Positions 1-7,145 of a stretch of DNA of 42,641 bases are shown here, in pieces. Each line of letters starts with the position of its first letter. Within the stretch, counting starts at the first letter, position 1. The stretch comes from a bacterium (GTDB taxonomy: Bacteria > Vulcanimicrobiota > Vulcanimicrobiia > Eremiobacterales > Eremiobacteraceae). The stretch lies in the NCBI GenBank assembly GCA_902812405.1, contig CADDZI010000017.1, positions 1-42,641 of the forward strand. The letters are read 5' to 3'. The notes below the pieces were generated by a model. That model saw nothing but the letters and a program-made list of their open reading frames with translations, was not told the DNA's origin and did no database searches. Made by a program: the position numbers and the translations under genes.

Positions 1-416
1 GCGGCTTGGAAGGCCTTCTTCACCGTCTCAATCTCATCCGGATCGGCTTTGATGCTCGCGACCGTCCGCCCGGCTTCGACGGCCTTGGCGAAGTCCTCAA
101 CCCGGCTGCCGGGAATGAACAACTCCTCGAGCGATTCTTCCAGGGTGGTGCGCAGAGCCGGCTCTGCAGGGGAGCTGCTCGTCACCCCGGGCACACCGGT
201 GCCTCCCCACGAGGTCATAATACCGCCAATCGCACTGCCGATTTCGTCCTGCGTGGCTTCGAGAAAGCGAATGCCGGAATCCGCCAACTCGGGAGGTGCG
301 CCGTCGGGGGAGATAACGCGCAATCTGTGCAGCTCGTGGCCTGCCGACGAGAGGGAAGACGCCAGCTCCTCCAGGTGGCTGTTCTTTGGGAAAATACCGA
401 CAACCGTGGTTCCCAT
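1..416 (-). CDS. Partial unknown protein, N-terminal part only
   Basis: An open frame starts with ATG at 416 on the minus strand and runs off the left edge after about 138 codons without a stop, so only the N-terminal part is present. The protein begins MGTTVVGIFPKN, a hydrophobic beta strand followed by a helix (HLEELASSLSSAGHEL). That pattern looks like a small alpha/beta fold, but I recognise no family. A glycine-rich stretch (GSAIGGIMTSWGGTG) is followed by a helical acidic part (LEESLEELF). A purine-rich GGAGAGAGGGAA lies 9-20 nt upstream of the ATG and could serve as a ribosome-binding site. The clean start, long open frame and ordinary amino-acid make-up support a real gene. The function is unknown. 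The plus-strand open frames over the same bases look like shadows. Confidence 0.6.
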   Translation of the reverse strand, partial: MGTTVVGIFPKNSHLEELASSLSSAGHELHRLRVISPDGAPPELADSGIRFLEATQDEIGSAIGGIMTSWGGTGVPGVTSSSPAEPALRTTLEESLEELFIPGSRVEDFAKAVEAGRTVASIKADPDEIETVKKAFQA

Positions 417-623
417 AACCTACTGTTCCCTCTCTCCAACGTGACGCCTGAAGGCAATCCGACGTGTTCCGACTGCCGCGTCAGTTACCGATAACGTGCC
501 CCTCGACCTTCAAGCCCTCCCACCCGGCCAAGGTCCGATCAGGTTTCTTCTGGAGGGCCCAGAGTCTGCGCCCCGGTCCGCCGGGCAGGAGGCGACGGGG
601 GTGCATCCGGCCGGCGCGTCCTT

Positions 624-1529
624 TTACCTGGTACCTCTTATTCTCCACGGGTCGCCGCGGCGGTGCAGGAGGCCAGGCACGTTGGCGATGTTCCAGCGGG
701 CAAAGTACGCCGCGGTATCGCGGACCCTGGAACGCCCCCACTTTTCGACCTGCTCCCAGGATAGCGGCATCGACACCGGCGCCTGGTCCCGCGCGCGCAC
801 CGTGAACGGCATCACGACCGTCTTCCCGCGACCCATCTGCACCCAGTCCAGGTAGACGCGGCCGGGCGGGCGCTTGACAACCCGGCGCTCAAGCGTGACG
901 AGGTCCGGCAATGCCGTCTGCACCTGCAGGGCGACGTCGTGCGTCAAACGCTTGGCGCGCTCGTAGGTGTCGCGCCCCGCCGTCCAGACAAACACGTGCA
1001 GGCCGGATCCGCCGGTTGTCTTGACAACACCGGTCAGTCTGCGCGACCGAAGCGCGTCGCGGACTGCAAGCGCCACGGTCGACAGCGTTCCGAGCGTGCA
1101 CCCGTCGCCCGTATCCAGATCGAACAACACGAAATCCGGCCTGTCGAGCGAACCGGCACGCGACATCCAGACATGGAGGGTAATCGCAGCCAGATTCGCG
1201 AGGTAGGCGAGCGTCGCCGTATCGTTGCACAGAATGTACCGGATGCGCGCGCGCGGCCCATCGGAGGCCAACGTGATCGTCTTCACCCACCGTGGCAGCC
1301 CGGGCGGGGCATTTTTTTCAAAGAAACCCGGGCGGTCGACCCCATCCGGATAGCGCTCCAGGCTGACCGGACGATCCTTCAGGTAGGGGAGGAGAGACGG
1401 CGCAACAGCCTGGTAGTAGGCAATGAGGTCGCCTTTCGTGTAACCCTGCTCCGGCCACAACACCTTGTCCAGGTTGCTGATCGCGAGGACGCGCCCGCCG
1501 ACGCGCACCACGGACCGGTCCTTCGTCAC
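624..1529 (-). CDS. ligD: LigD-type DNA primase-polymerase domain, stand-alone
   Basis: This 301-residue protein matches the polymerase module of bacterial NHEJ ligase LigD, an archaeo-eukaryotic primase fold that adds ribo- or deoxynucleotides at double-strand breaks. The start is conserved (SNLDKVLWPEQGYTKGDL), followed by the RPVSLERYPDG and FFEKNAPP segments. Metal-binding aspartates are visible as D137 and D139 in LFDLD and D228 in YLDWVQ. K170 and H178 lie in KTTGGSGLHVF. The nuclease and ligase domains of full LigD are absent, so this is the single-domain form. It starts with GTG at 1529, and its first bases overlap the stop of the upstream membrane-protein gene (GTGA), implying translational coupling. 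No Ku or ligase gene is in the window. The family call is firm; the exact repair role is inferred. Confidence 0.93.
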   Translation of the reverse strand: MTKDRSVVRVGGRVLAISNLDKVLWPEQGYTKGDLIAYYQAVAPSLLPYLKDRPVSLERYPDGVDRPGFFEKNAPPGLPRWVKTITLASDGPRARIRYILCNDTATLAYLANLAAITLHVWMSRAGSLDRPDFVLFDLDTGDGCTLGTLSTVALAVRDALRSRRLTGVVKTTGGSGLHVFVWTAGRDTYERAKRLTHDVALQVQTALPDLVTLERRVVKRPPGRVYLDWVQMGRGKTVVMPFTVRARDQAPVSMPLSWEQVEKWGRSRVRDTAAYFARWNIANVPGLLHRRGDPWRIRGTR

Positions 1530-2308
1530 TGCGGGATCGCCTGTACCGCCCGCACGAGAGGTCTAAAATCCAGCTGAATGACACCGCCCTCCGGCGAGTT
1601 TAGTTCGAGAATGACGTAGACCAAAAGGACAACCAATAGCACGTACAGGACCGAGACGAGCCACAGACGCGACTGGCTGTGCCCAAACGTGAAGCCGATG
1701 AGAAAGGCCGCCGCCAGGGCCACGAAGGCAATCAAGCCCAGAGTCGGGCCGCGCAAACGAAACGACGCCGCCGCCTCCTGCGCCATGCCGTCGTCAAAGA
1801 GAGCATTGACGGATTGAACGAGAGCCAGCGACGCCGAGTTGGGGCTGTGCACGAGCAGCTGCGAGGCGGGTGACCACACTGCGGCGGCTTGGTTGGCACT
1901 GGCCGCTCGCGCCTTTTGCGCCAGGCCGCTGTCCGCCGCTTCGCCATACACATCCAGCCGCAGCTGCCCATAGCGGTGCAGCGCCGCGAGAAAGGCACGC
2001 CGCCGTCCGCTCGCGAGAACGTCGGCGCGCAACGACGCCGTCGACAGGTCCTGGGCTTCGGCCAAGATCAATCGCCGCCGCTCTTCAAAGCGCCCCAGCG
2101 CAAACGAAAAAGAGAAACTGAGCACCAACCCGATGATCGTGAAGCTCGCTCCCAGCGCAGTGGATAGGGCCGCACTCTGCGTGCCGGAAGCGGGGAGCCC
2201 AAGCCTGCGCCCAGCGGTGTAACCGGCGATCGCCGCGGCGAGGCCGATGATGAACCCAATCGCCAAAAAGATGTCTGGATCCAGACCGAATGCGAAACCG
2301 CCGTTCAC
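1526..2308 (-). CDS. DUF4239-like (bestrophin-like) membrane protein
   Basis: This 260-residue protein has two hydrophobic segments near the N-terminus (about residues 12-30 and 50-70). A soluble helical middle follows, including FEERRRLILAEAQDLSTA. Two more hydrophobic segments lie near the C-terminus (about 185-240). This two-plus-two arrangement, with a charged helix right after the second segment, is typical of DUF4239 proteins, called bestrophin-like in some databases. Their transport function is not established. The start is GTG at 2308. It is preceded by an unusually long and structured leader, described separately. The stop overlaps the start of the LigD-polymerase gene by four bases, so the two are probably made from one transcript. 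The family assignment comes from topology and general resemblance. Confidence 0.75.
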   Translation of the reverse strand: MNGGFAFGLDPDIFLAIGFIIGLAAAIAGYTAGRRLGLPASGTQSAALSTALGASFTIIGLVLSFSFSFALGRFEERRRLILAEAQDLSTASLRADVLASGRRRAFLAALHRYGQLRLDVYGEAADSGLAQKARAASANQAAAVWSPASQLLVHSPNSASLALVQSVNALFDDGMAQEAAASFRLRGPTLGLIAFVALAAAFLIGFTFGHSQSRLWLVSVLYVLLVVLLVYVILELNSPEGGVIQLDFRPLVRAVQAIPQ

Positions 2309-2602
2309 GGCGTCGTCCGGGTTTTTGTCATGCAGCCCCGTGGGAAGCCAGCTGGGTCAGGTTCATCAGACCCTAGACCCTCGCGAAAGGCGTCACGAGC
2401 GTTCGTCAACGGTCGCTGCCAGCGAACACCGCGGCCTATCGGCGACGGGCGCAATGAAAGAACCGAGTTCCGGATCGACCGGCGGATGGTAGGCTGTTCG
2501 TCATCCGTCGATCGGTGGAACTCGGACGGCCTCGTGCAGCCCGAGCCGCGAGCCGGCCAGAGCGGCCCTTGCGGCCCCAGGCAAGGTTGTGTCATCCGGC
2601 TT
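2309..2602 (-). other. Long structured 5' leader of the DUF4239 gene (candidate regulatory RNA)
   Basis: Between doxX and the GTG at 2308 there is no convincing gene. The minus-strand leader from the promoter at 2603-2631 is about 290 nt. It contains a strong hairpin at 2463-2525: CCGAGTTCC (2463-2471) pairs with GGAACTCGG (2517-2525), GATCGAC (2473-2479) with GTCGATC (2507-2513), and GGATG (2484-2488) with CATCC (2502-2506). A smaller hairpin pairs CCTTGC with GCAAGG (about 2567-2586). A third possible stem is GGGTC/GACCC near 2354-2373. A 12-codon open frame (ATG at 2366, stop at 2328-2330) lies just before the main start. It does not match any riboswitch class I can recognise. It could equally be an untranslated region with a separate small RNA. 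Confidence 0.4.
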
Positions 2603-2631
2603 ATTGTACAGGGTGTTGGGTGTGCGCGCAA
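2603..2631 (-). promoter_or_regulatory. Sigma70-type promoter upstream of DUF4239-ligD
   Basis: On the minus strand a -35 box TTGCGC (2626-2631) and a -10 box TACAAT (2603-2608) are separated by exactly 17 bp. The promoter sits directly downstream of the doxX stop codon and would start transcription near 2596. It would serve the DUF4239 and LigD-polymerase genes after a leader of almost 290 nt. The call rests on sequence only. Confidence 0.55.
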
Positions 2632-2638
2632 ACCTCGG

Positions 2639-3163
2639 TTAGGCGGCTTTGCCCGTCGTGGCTGCCTGTTGCGGCGCGGGACGCCGCCGGACAGCTACGT
2701 TGAGGAGGGCCAGCACGACGGCTATACCCAGTGCATACCATGCCGCGTTGGCGGGCCAGATGCCGGTCACGTTCAGAAGCTGGTCGAGCGAATAGGCCCC
2801 GGGCCCGGCGAACAGGATGACGAGCGCCGCCGCAATGTTCATGAGCGGCAGCTCAACCCCGTTCTTGGTGACGAAGAAGCCATGGCCGAGGTGTACCGTG
2901 AGGATGGCCACCAGCATGACCATGATAATGAGGGCCGGTCCGATAGGCCCACCCAGGCCCAGTGCGGTCAGAAGACCGCCGCCGAACTCACCCAGACCGG
3001 CGGCCAGGGCGAAGAAGGTACCGGGTTTAAAACCCAAGCTCTCAAAGAAATTACCGGTCCCCTTCAAGCCGTAGCCCCCGTACCAGCCGAAAAGTTTCTG
3101 GGCGCCGTGTGCAGCCAGGCCCAATCCAAGGAAGATGCGCGCCAGCAAAAGTGCGACTGCCAT
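2639..3163 (-). CDS. DoxX family membrane protein
   Basis: This 174-residue protein has the DoxX family signature: an N-terminal membrane segment with LLLARIFLGLGLAAHGAQKLFGW, then the FFESLGFKPG segment. Three further hydrophobic stretches follow, with a short basic tail ending in RRRPAPQQAATTGKAA. DoxX proteins are four-helix inner-membrane proteins linked in some bacteria to redox or thiol stress; no reaction is established for most. The ATG at 3163 has a good ribosome-binding site (AAGGA, five to six bases away). The gene is divergent from an HxlR-type regulator. That arrangement is common for DoxX genes and suggests control by that regulator through the repeats between them. Confidence 0.9.
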   Translation of the reverse strand: MAVALLLARIFLGLGLAAHGAQKLFGWYGGYGLKGTGNFFESLGFKPGTFFALAAGLGEFGGGLLTALGLGGPIGPALIIMVMLVAILTVHLGHGFFVTKNGVELPLMNIAAALVILFAGPGAYSLDQLLNVTGIWPANAAWYALGIAVVLALLNVAVRRRPAPQQAATTGKAA

Positions 3164-3209
3164 AGGTTCCTTCCCATCCTTTGACGGCGCACGTGCGACA
3201 GTGCGCCCT

Positions 3210-3265
3210 AGTAATCTTGCACTAGTTACTTATTTTTAGTAACCTTTACACGGGTATAAGGTAAC
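3210..3265. promoter_or_regulatory. Operator-like repeats and promoter between doxX and the HxlR regulator
   Basis: The 134-bp divergent region contains a perfect inverted repeat GTTACT-N7-AGTAAC (3225-3243). The same half-site occurs again as AGTAA at 3210-3214, forming AGTAA-N11-TTACT with 3226-3230, and as GTAAC at 3261-3265. This AT-rich patch stands out in a GC-rich window. A minus-strand promoter candidate TTACCT-N17-TACTAA overlaps it and would drive doxX. HxlR proteins bind as dimers to inverted repeats of this kind, so this is the likely binding region for the adjacent regulator. That is an inference from position and symmetry. Confidence 0.5.
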
Positions 3266-3297
3266 ACCATCTACCGAAGATGTCAAGGGTCACAACC

Positions 3298-3672
3298 ATG
3301 GAGAGAAAGAACCCCCGCCACGCACTCAGCGGCTTTTGTCCGCACTACCACCGCGCGGTCGAGCTCATCGGGCGGCGCTGGACGGGCGCCATCGTGCGCG
3401 CCCTCATGGCGGGACGGCATCGGTTTGCAGAGATTGCAGCCGCGGTCCCCGGGATATCGGCCCGGCTGCTCTCAGCCCGTCTGCGCGAGCTCGAGGAGGC
3501 CGGGATCGTTAGGCGGGTTGTCGCACCGGCCAGACCCGTTCGCGTCGATTACGTCTTGACCAAGGCCGGCGCGGAGCTGGACGCGACTGTCCGGGCATTG
3601 GCGGCCTGGGCAGAACGCTGGATGCCCGCTCAGAGGCCGATGACGAAGAGCTCGGAGCACACCCGGCGATAG
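3298..3672 (+). CDS. HxlR family winged-helix transcriptional regulator
   Basis: The product is about 124 residues and carries the HxlR signature: a cysteine in FCPHY near the N-terminus, the helix VELIGRRWTGAIVRALM, then FAEIAAAVPGISARLLSARLRELEEAGIVRRV and the wing region VRVDYVLTKAGAEL. The conserved N-terminal cysteine is the residue that senses thiol-reactive or oxidising compounds in characterised members. I chose the ATG at 3298, which has AAGGG eight to nine bases upstream. An in-frame ATG at 3280 would add six residues. It is divergent from doxX and probably controls both genes via the intervening repeats. The signal sensed is not visible from sequence. Confidence 0.9.
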   Translation: MERKNPRHALSGFCPHYHRAVELIGRRWTGAIVRALMAGRHRFAEIAAAVPGISARLLSARLRELEEAGIVRRVVAPARPVRVDYVLTKAGAELDATVRALAAWAERWMPAQRPMTKSSEHTRR

Positions 3673-3759
3673 CGCCGGCTTGTCGCGTTAGGGTGGATTC
3701 TGACGTCCGCGGACCGTGGGGCAGGTTACTGCTCCGCCCGCGGCATAGGAGGTACGAGT

Positions 3760-4443
3760 ATGTTCTATTATTTTGACCCCACGTACATGCTCTTCGCGCT
3801 GCCGGGCCTGCTCCTCGCTCTGTGGGCCCAGGCAGCGGTGCGCGGCAATTACGCCCGCTATGCCCGCGTTCCCACCTCCACCGGGATCACCGGGGCCCAG
3901 GCGGCTCAGGTTTTCATGGAACGGACCGGTTTGCGCTGCGGCATCAACCACATCCCGGGCATGCTCACCGACTTCTACAACCCCGCCAACAAGACCCTGA
4001 ACCTCTCGCAGAGTTCGGTTCAAGGGTCGGTTGCCTCGGTCGCCGTGGTCGCCCATGAGTTCGGTCACGCCCTGCAGGACGCCCAGGGTTACCTGCCGAT
4101 GCGCTTGCGCGGCGCGATCGTCCCCGCGGTGACTCTGGGCGCATGGGTTGGTCCTTTGCTGTTCGTGCTCGGCATGGTGCTCTCGATGTACAACCTGGCG
4201 TGGGCCGGTATCATCGCCTACGCGGCCACCGTCGTCTTTGCAATCCTCACGCTGCCGGTGGAGATCAACGCGAGCCGGCGGGGTTTGCAACTTTTGACCA
4301 GCACGGGGATTCTGGTTGACCCAAGCGAGTTGGAAGGGGCCCGCAAAGTCTTGGGGGCGGCCGCCTTGACCTACGTCGCCGCAGCAGCCCAAGCGCTGCT
4401 GCAACTGCTCTACTTTCTGAGCCTGTTCGCACGCCGCCGATAG
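3760..4443 (+). CDS. YugP-like neutral zinc metallopeptidase, membrane-bound
   Basis: This 227-residue protein begins MFYYFDPTYMLFALPGLLLALWAQ, an N-terminal membrane segment. It carries a zinc-binding HEFGH motif within VVAHEFGHALQDAQGY, then two or three more hydrophobic segments. This is the layout of the YugP-type zinc peptidase family (Pfam Zn_peptidase_2). Conserved stretches include TGITGAQAAQVFMERTGL and DFYNPANKTLNLS. Physiological substrates are unknown in most bacteria. The start is well supported by a strong Shine-Dalgarno AGGAGG upstream of the ATG. It is the first gene of a plus-strand run with the HdeD-like and NicO-like membrane proteins. Confidence 0.92.
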   Translation: MFYYFDPTYMLFALPGLLLALWAQAAVRGNYARYARVPTSTGITGAQAAQVFMERTGLRCGINHIPGMLTDFYNPANKTLNLSQSSVQGSVASVAVVAHEFGHALQDAQGYLPMRLRGAIVPAVTLGAWVGPLLFVLGMVLSMYNLAWAGIIAYAATVVFAILTLPVEINASRRGLQLLTSTGILVDPSELEGARKVLGAAALTYVAAAAQALLQLLYFLSLFARRR

Positions 4444-4498
4444 CTCCCCCGCGCGCCGAATGCGCCGGGTGGCACGCGGCACCTGGGGGAGGGGTGAC

Positions 4499-5035
4499 AT
4501 GAGCTTGGTTCTCATCGAACACTGGTGGACGTTAACCTTACGCGGTCTTTTGGCGATTCTCTTCGGTATCGTGGCCCTGCTCTGGCCGCCGGCAGCAACG
4601 TTTGCCATCGTCTTTCTCTTTGCCGCATTCGCCGTCGTCGAGGGCATTTTTGCGTTGGTCGCATCCTTCGGTTGGGGATTACCCGCGCGGGAGCGCATCC
4701 TCCTGATCGTGACCGGCATCCTCGGCCTGGCCGTCGGGGCCGGTGCCGTGCTGGTGCCGGGCCTTTTGGCGGTCGTCCTCGTCCTCATCGTTGCCTGGTG
4801 GGCGATCCTGACGGGCATCCTGCAGATCATCGTCGCGATCGAATTTCGCAAGCTTGTCCCCAACGACTGGCTGCTCGCGTTGGGGGGCGTCCTCGCGATC
4901 GTCTTCGGCGTTCTCCTCATCTGGCGGCCTTTGGCCGGTATTCTCACGCTGGGCCTGTTGTTTGGTTTCTACGCACTGCTCGCGGGCTTCATCATGACGG
5001 CACTGGGCTTGCGCATGCGGCGGCTCGCGCTCTAG
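4499..5035 (+). CDS. HdeD/DUF308 family membrane protein
   Basis: The protein has about 178 residues and six hydrophobic segments arranged as three similar pairs, typical of the HdeD/DUF308 family. Typical segments are LRGLLAILFGIVALLWP and ALGGVLAIVFGVLLIWRP. E. coli HdeD is linked to acid resistance at high cell density; the role of most homologues is unknown. I chose the ATG at 4499 because GGGGGAGGGG lies directly upstream. An in-frame ATG at 4460 would add 13 arginine-rich residues. It follows the zinc peptidase by about 55 bp and precedes the NicO-like gene by six bp, so the three are probably co-transcribed. Confidence 0.88.
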   Translation: MSLVLIEHWWTLTLRGLLAILFGIVALLWPPAATFAIVFLFAAFAVVEGIFALVASFGWGLPARERILLIVTGILGLAVGAGAVLVPGLLAVVLVLIVAWWAILTGILQIIVAIEFRKLVPNDWLLALGGVLAIVFGVLLIWRPLAGILTLGLLFGFYALLAGFIMTALGLRMRRLAL

Positions 5036-5041
5036 CCGTTC

Positions 5042-5665
5042 GTGCCGGCCCTGTGGCTGCTCATCCTCACCGTCGGGGGCGTCGGCGTTCTGCACACCAT
5101 GGTTCCGGATCACTGGGCGCCGATCGCTGTCGTCGCGCGACAGCGAGGCTGGTCGCCGCGTACGACCGCCGCGGCGGCGGCGCGCGCCGGCTTGGGCCAT
5201 GCGCTCTCCACCGTCGCCATCGGGCTTGTCGCCTGGATCGCCGGCGCGGTTGCCGCGACGCGTGCCGGACACATCGTGACGCTGATCGGCGGCTTCGGCC
5301 TTATCGGCCTGGGTCTGTGGACGATCGCCGACGGCGTTCGGAGCCTACGCACCCTGCCTGACGACCCTGAACGACCGGCTGCCGAGACATCGCGCAGAAC
5401 GGCGCTTTTGCTCGCCGTCGGCGCCTCGCCCAGTTTGGAGGTCACGCCGGCCTTCTTGGCGAGCGCGCCCTACGGTTGGATCGGGTTTGTCGCCGTTGCG
5501 GCAACGTTCTCCGTCGCGTCCGTGGCGACGTACGTCGTGACATGCGTCGTGTCTCACGCCGGTCTGCAACAGATTGCGGCACCTGCCGTCGAGCGCTACG
5601 GTGAGATTGCCAGCGGGGCGTTTGTCGCGATCGTCGGCATCCTTTTGTTGATCTGGTTCCGCTAG
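5042..5665 (+). CDS. NicO/RcnA-like membrane protein (possible metal transporter)
   Basis: This 207-residue polytopic protein starts with GTG at 5042, six bases after the preceding stop. Near the N-terminus it has GVLHTMVPDHWAPIAVVARQ, resembling the H-x4-D-H motif of nickel/cobalt transporters of the NicO, RcnA and HoxN type. About six hydrophobic segments are visible. A second conserved-looking stretch, AAARAGLGHALSTVAIGLVAW, contains a further histidine in the second helix. A pair ASPSLEVTPAFLA suits a loop between transport helices. The metal specificity cannot be read from sequence, and a sulfite-exporter or UreH-like relation is possible. It is the last gene of the plus-strand membrane-protein run. 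Confidence 0.7.
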   Translation: MPALWLLILTVGGVGVLHTMVPDHWAPIAVVARQRGWSPRTTAAAAARAGLGHALSTVAIGLVAWIAGAVAATRAGHIVTLIGGFGLIGLGLWTIADGVRSLRTLPDDPERPAAETSRRTALLLAVGASPSLEVTPAFLASAPYGWIGFVAVAATFSVASVATYVVTCVVSHAGLQQIAAPAVERYGEIASGAFVAIVGILLLIWFR

Positions 5666-5842
5666 CGCTTTCTGGCTCGTCCCCCTTTGCCGCTCACACA
5701 AACGTCTGCCGACCACCTTACCGGGTCGGAAGGCCAGAGAAGGGCTTGGCAGCCGCGGATTATCAGGCGGCAGCCGCTGCGCCGTTTGCGCCGCATACTG
5801 GCTGATAGGGCGCTGCGGCGAGGATGTCTCAAGCCTCGAACA

Positions 5843-5877
5843 ATTCGCCCTGGGCCATGATCGGGGCGAATCCCAGG
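5843..5877 (+). other. Overlapping inverted repeats (mutually exclusive hairpins)
   Basis: ATTCGCCC at 5843-5850 is complementary to GGGCGAAT at 5864-5871, and CCTGGG at 5849-5854 is complementary to CCCAGG at 5872-5877. The two stems interleave, so only one can form at a time unless a tight pseudoknot is possible. The rest of the 5666-5929 gap holds only a weak hairpin near 5709-5729 and no gene that I can support. Confidence 0.35.
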
Positions 5878-5929
5878 ATCACTCGCGAATTATCCGCTTG
5901 TCATATCACCTGCCGGATGACGTGCGGTC

Positions 5930-6245
5930 GTGTTTTCGACCATCGTCTCCCCGGCGGCAATCTTTTTCCCCCTTGGTCCTCGCGCTGCACTGCCGGCGCA
6001 CCAATCCGCGCGTGGGATTCTGGGCCATCCTGGCGGCGGCCGCGACGGGTGCCGCATCCCAGGCTTTCTGGTTCGGATACGCGCACGGGCTGCTCGGCGC
6101 TGCGCACCCGTTGCTGCTTGGCCCTGCGATCGGACTGTTCGTGATGGTGGCGGGTTCTGTCGGCGGCGCACCGGCGGCCGCTACGGCACGCGAGGAGGAT
6201 TGGTGGCACCGACGGCTTCCACGTCGCGATGCATCTGGTCGATGA
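5930..6245 (+). pseudogene. Small membrane protein gene, probably frameshifted
   Basis: Two plus-strand frames join into one plausible membrane protein if a single base is removed from the run TTTTTCCCCC at 5963-5972. Frame one gives MFSTIVSPAAIFFPL from a GTG at 5930. The next frame gives VLALHCRRTNPRVGFWAIL, then a long hydrophobic stretch including GAASQAFWFGYAHGLLG and AIGLFVMVAGSVGG, ending at 6245. The restored frame would be 104 codons plus stop. Neither half alone looks complete. The 3' end overlaps the convergent ribF end by 65 bp. I know no family for it. Alternatives are a shorter real gene from a GTG at 6012, or no gene. Confidence 0.4.
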
Positions 6246-7110
6246 GAGCCTGAGCCGACGGAAAACGCTCCTGGGCCCGCACAAACCGCCACCCTGACAG
6301 AGAGATCTGCTCGCCGTAGATGCTGCGCGAGAAATCGAGCAGGTACGTCTCGACGATGAGCTCGCTGCCGCCGAAGGTCGGCTTATCTCCGATGCTGGTC
6401 AGCGCGCGGTAGGTAACGCCGTCGTGGCGGGCTTGGGTGTCGTAGACGCCCGGCGGGGGCAGCAATTTGTCGGCAGGTAAAGCCAAGTTGGCCGTCGGGA
6501 ACCCAAGCCTCTGACCGCGCCCCTCGCCGGTCGTGACAATCCCACGCACCGTGTACGGCGATCCCAAGAGCTCATCCGCAAGCCCAAACCGGCACTCTGC
6601 GATTAGCCGCCGGATGCGGGAACTCGAGACCTTCTCGCCATCGCGCTCGACGATGGGTGCCGCTTCCACGAGGCACCCGAGCGGCCCCAGCATGCGCTCG
6701 GCAAGCGCCACGTCACCCCCGCGTCCCTTGCCGAAACGCCAACCCGCACCCACGATGAGCGCACGCGTCCGCAGACGGCGGTGAAGCACCTCTCGCAGAA
6801 AGACTGCAGCGTCAAGGTTGGCGATGCGTTCGTCGAACGGCAGCAGAAACAGGATGTCCAGGCCGCACGCCGCAAGGAGGTTGATCTTCTCGTCCACCGT
6901 CGTGATGTTCCGAGGTGCCTGGTCCGGTCGCAAGAAGGCCAACGGATGGCGTTCGAAGGTCAGTGCTCCGACGAGCGTGCCCGGCCGGCGCAGGCTGCTC
7001 AAACGTGACAGGACCGCGCGGTGACCCAGGTGCACGCCGTCAAAGACGCCGATCGTCAGAAGGAGATCGGCGTCGGCCTCATATCCGTCAAAGGACCGCA
7101 CGATACGCAT
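6181..7110 (-). CDS. ribF: Bifunctional riboflavin kinase/FAD synthetase RibF
   Basis: RibF phosphorylates riboflavin to FMN and adenylylates FMN to FAD. The 309-residue protein shows both modules. The N-terminal nucleotidyltransferase has GVFDGVHLGHRAVLSRL (nucleotide-binding HxGH-type motif), FGKGRGGDVA and SSSRIRRLI. The C-terminal riboflavin kinase has EGRGQRLGFPTANL and IGDKPTFGG..ETYLLDF. Length and domain order are normal. The ATG at 7110 has GAGG five bases upstream. It is the last gene of the minus-strand nusA-infB series, 147 bp after truB, and the truB-ribF order is common in bacteria. An imperfect inverted repeat lies in the gap before it. Confidence 0.96.
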   Translation of the reverse strand: MRIVRSFDGYEADADLLLTIGVFDGVHLGHRAVLSRLSSLRRPGTLVGALTFERHPLAFLRPDQAPRNITTVDEKINLLAACGLDILFLLPFDERIANLDAAVFLREVLHRRLRTRALIVGAGWRFGKGRGGDVALAERMLGPLGCLVEAAPIVERDGEKVSSSRIRRLIAECRFGLADELLGSPYTVRGIVTTGEGRGQRLGFPTANLALPADKLLPPPGVYDTQARHDGVTYRALTSIGDKPTFGGSELIVETYLLDFSRSIYGEQISLSGWRFVRAQERFPSAQALIDQMHRDVEAVGATNPPRVP

Positions 7111-7145
7111 CGCCGCCTCAGGTTCGCGCCCCGTCCGGCCAGGCC

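Noticed and set aside
2331-2375. Cobalamin or TPP riboswitch fragment (GGGAAGCCAG, or GAACCTGACC on the other strand)
   Set aside because: Only short stretches resemble the consensus; the other conserved core parts and the expected downstream genes are missing.
2330-3184. Plus-strand open frame opposite doxX and its leader
   Set aside because: Antisense to a recognised gene, glutamine/arginine/glycine-rich, no family features.
3688-4947. Long minus-strand open frame opposite the zinc peptidase and HdeD genes
   Set aside because: Low-complexity arginine/threonine-rich translation, antisense to two recognised genes.
5843-5877. H-type RNA pseudoknot
   Set aside because: The two stems abut with no connecting loop bases, which is sterically unlikely; alternative hairpins fit better.
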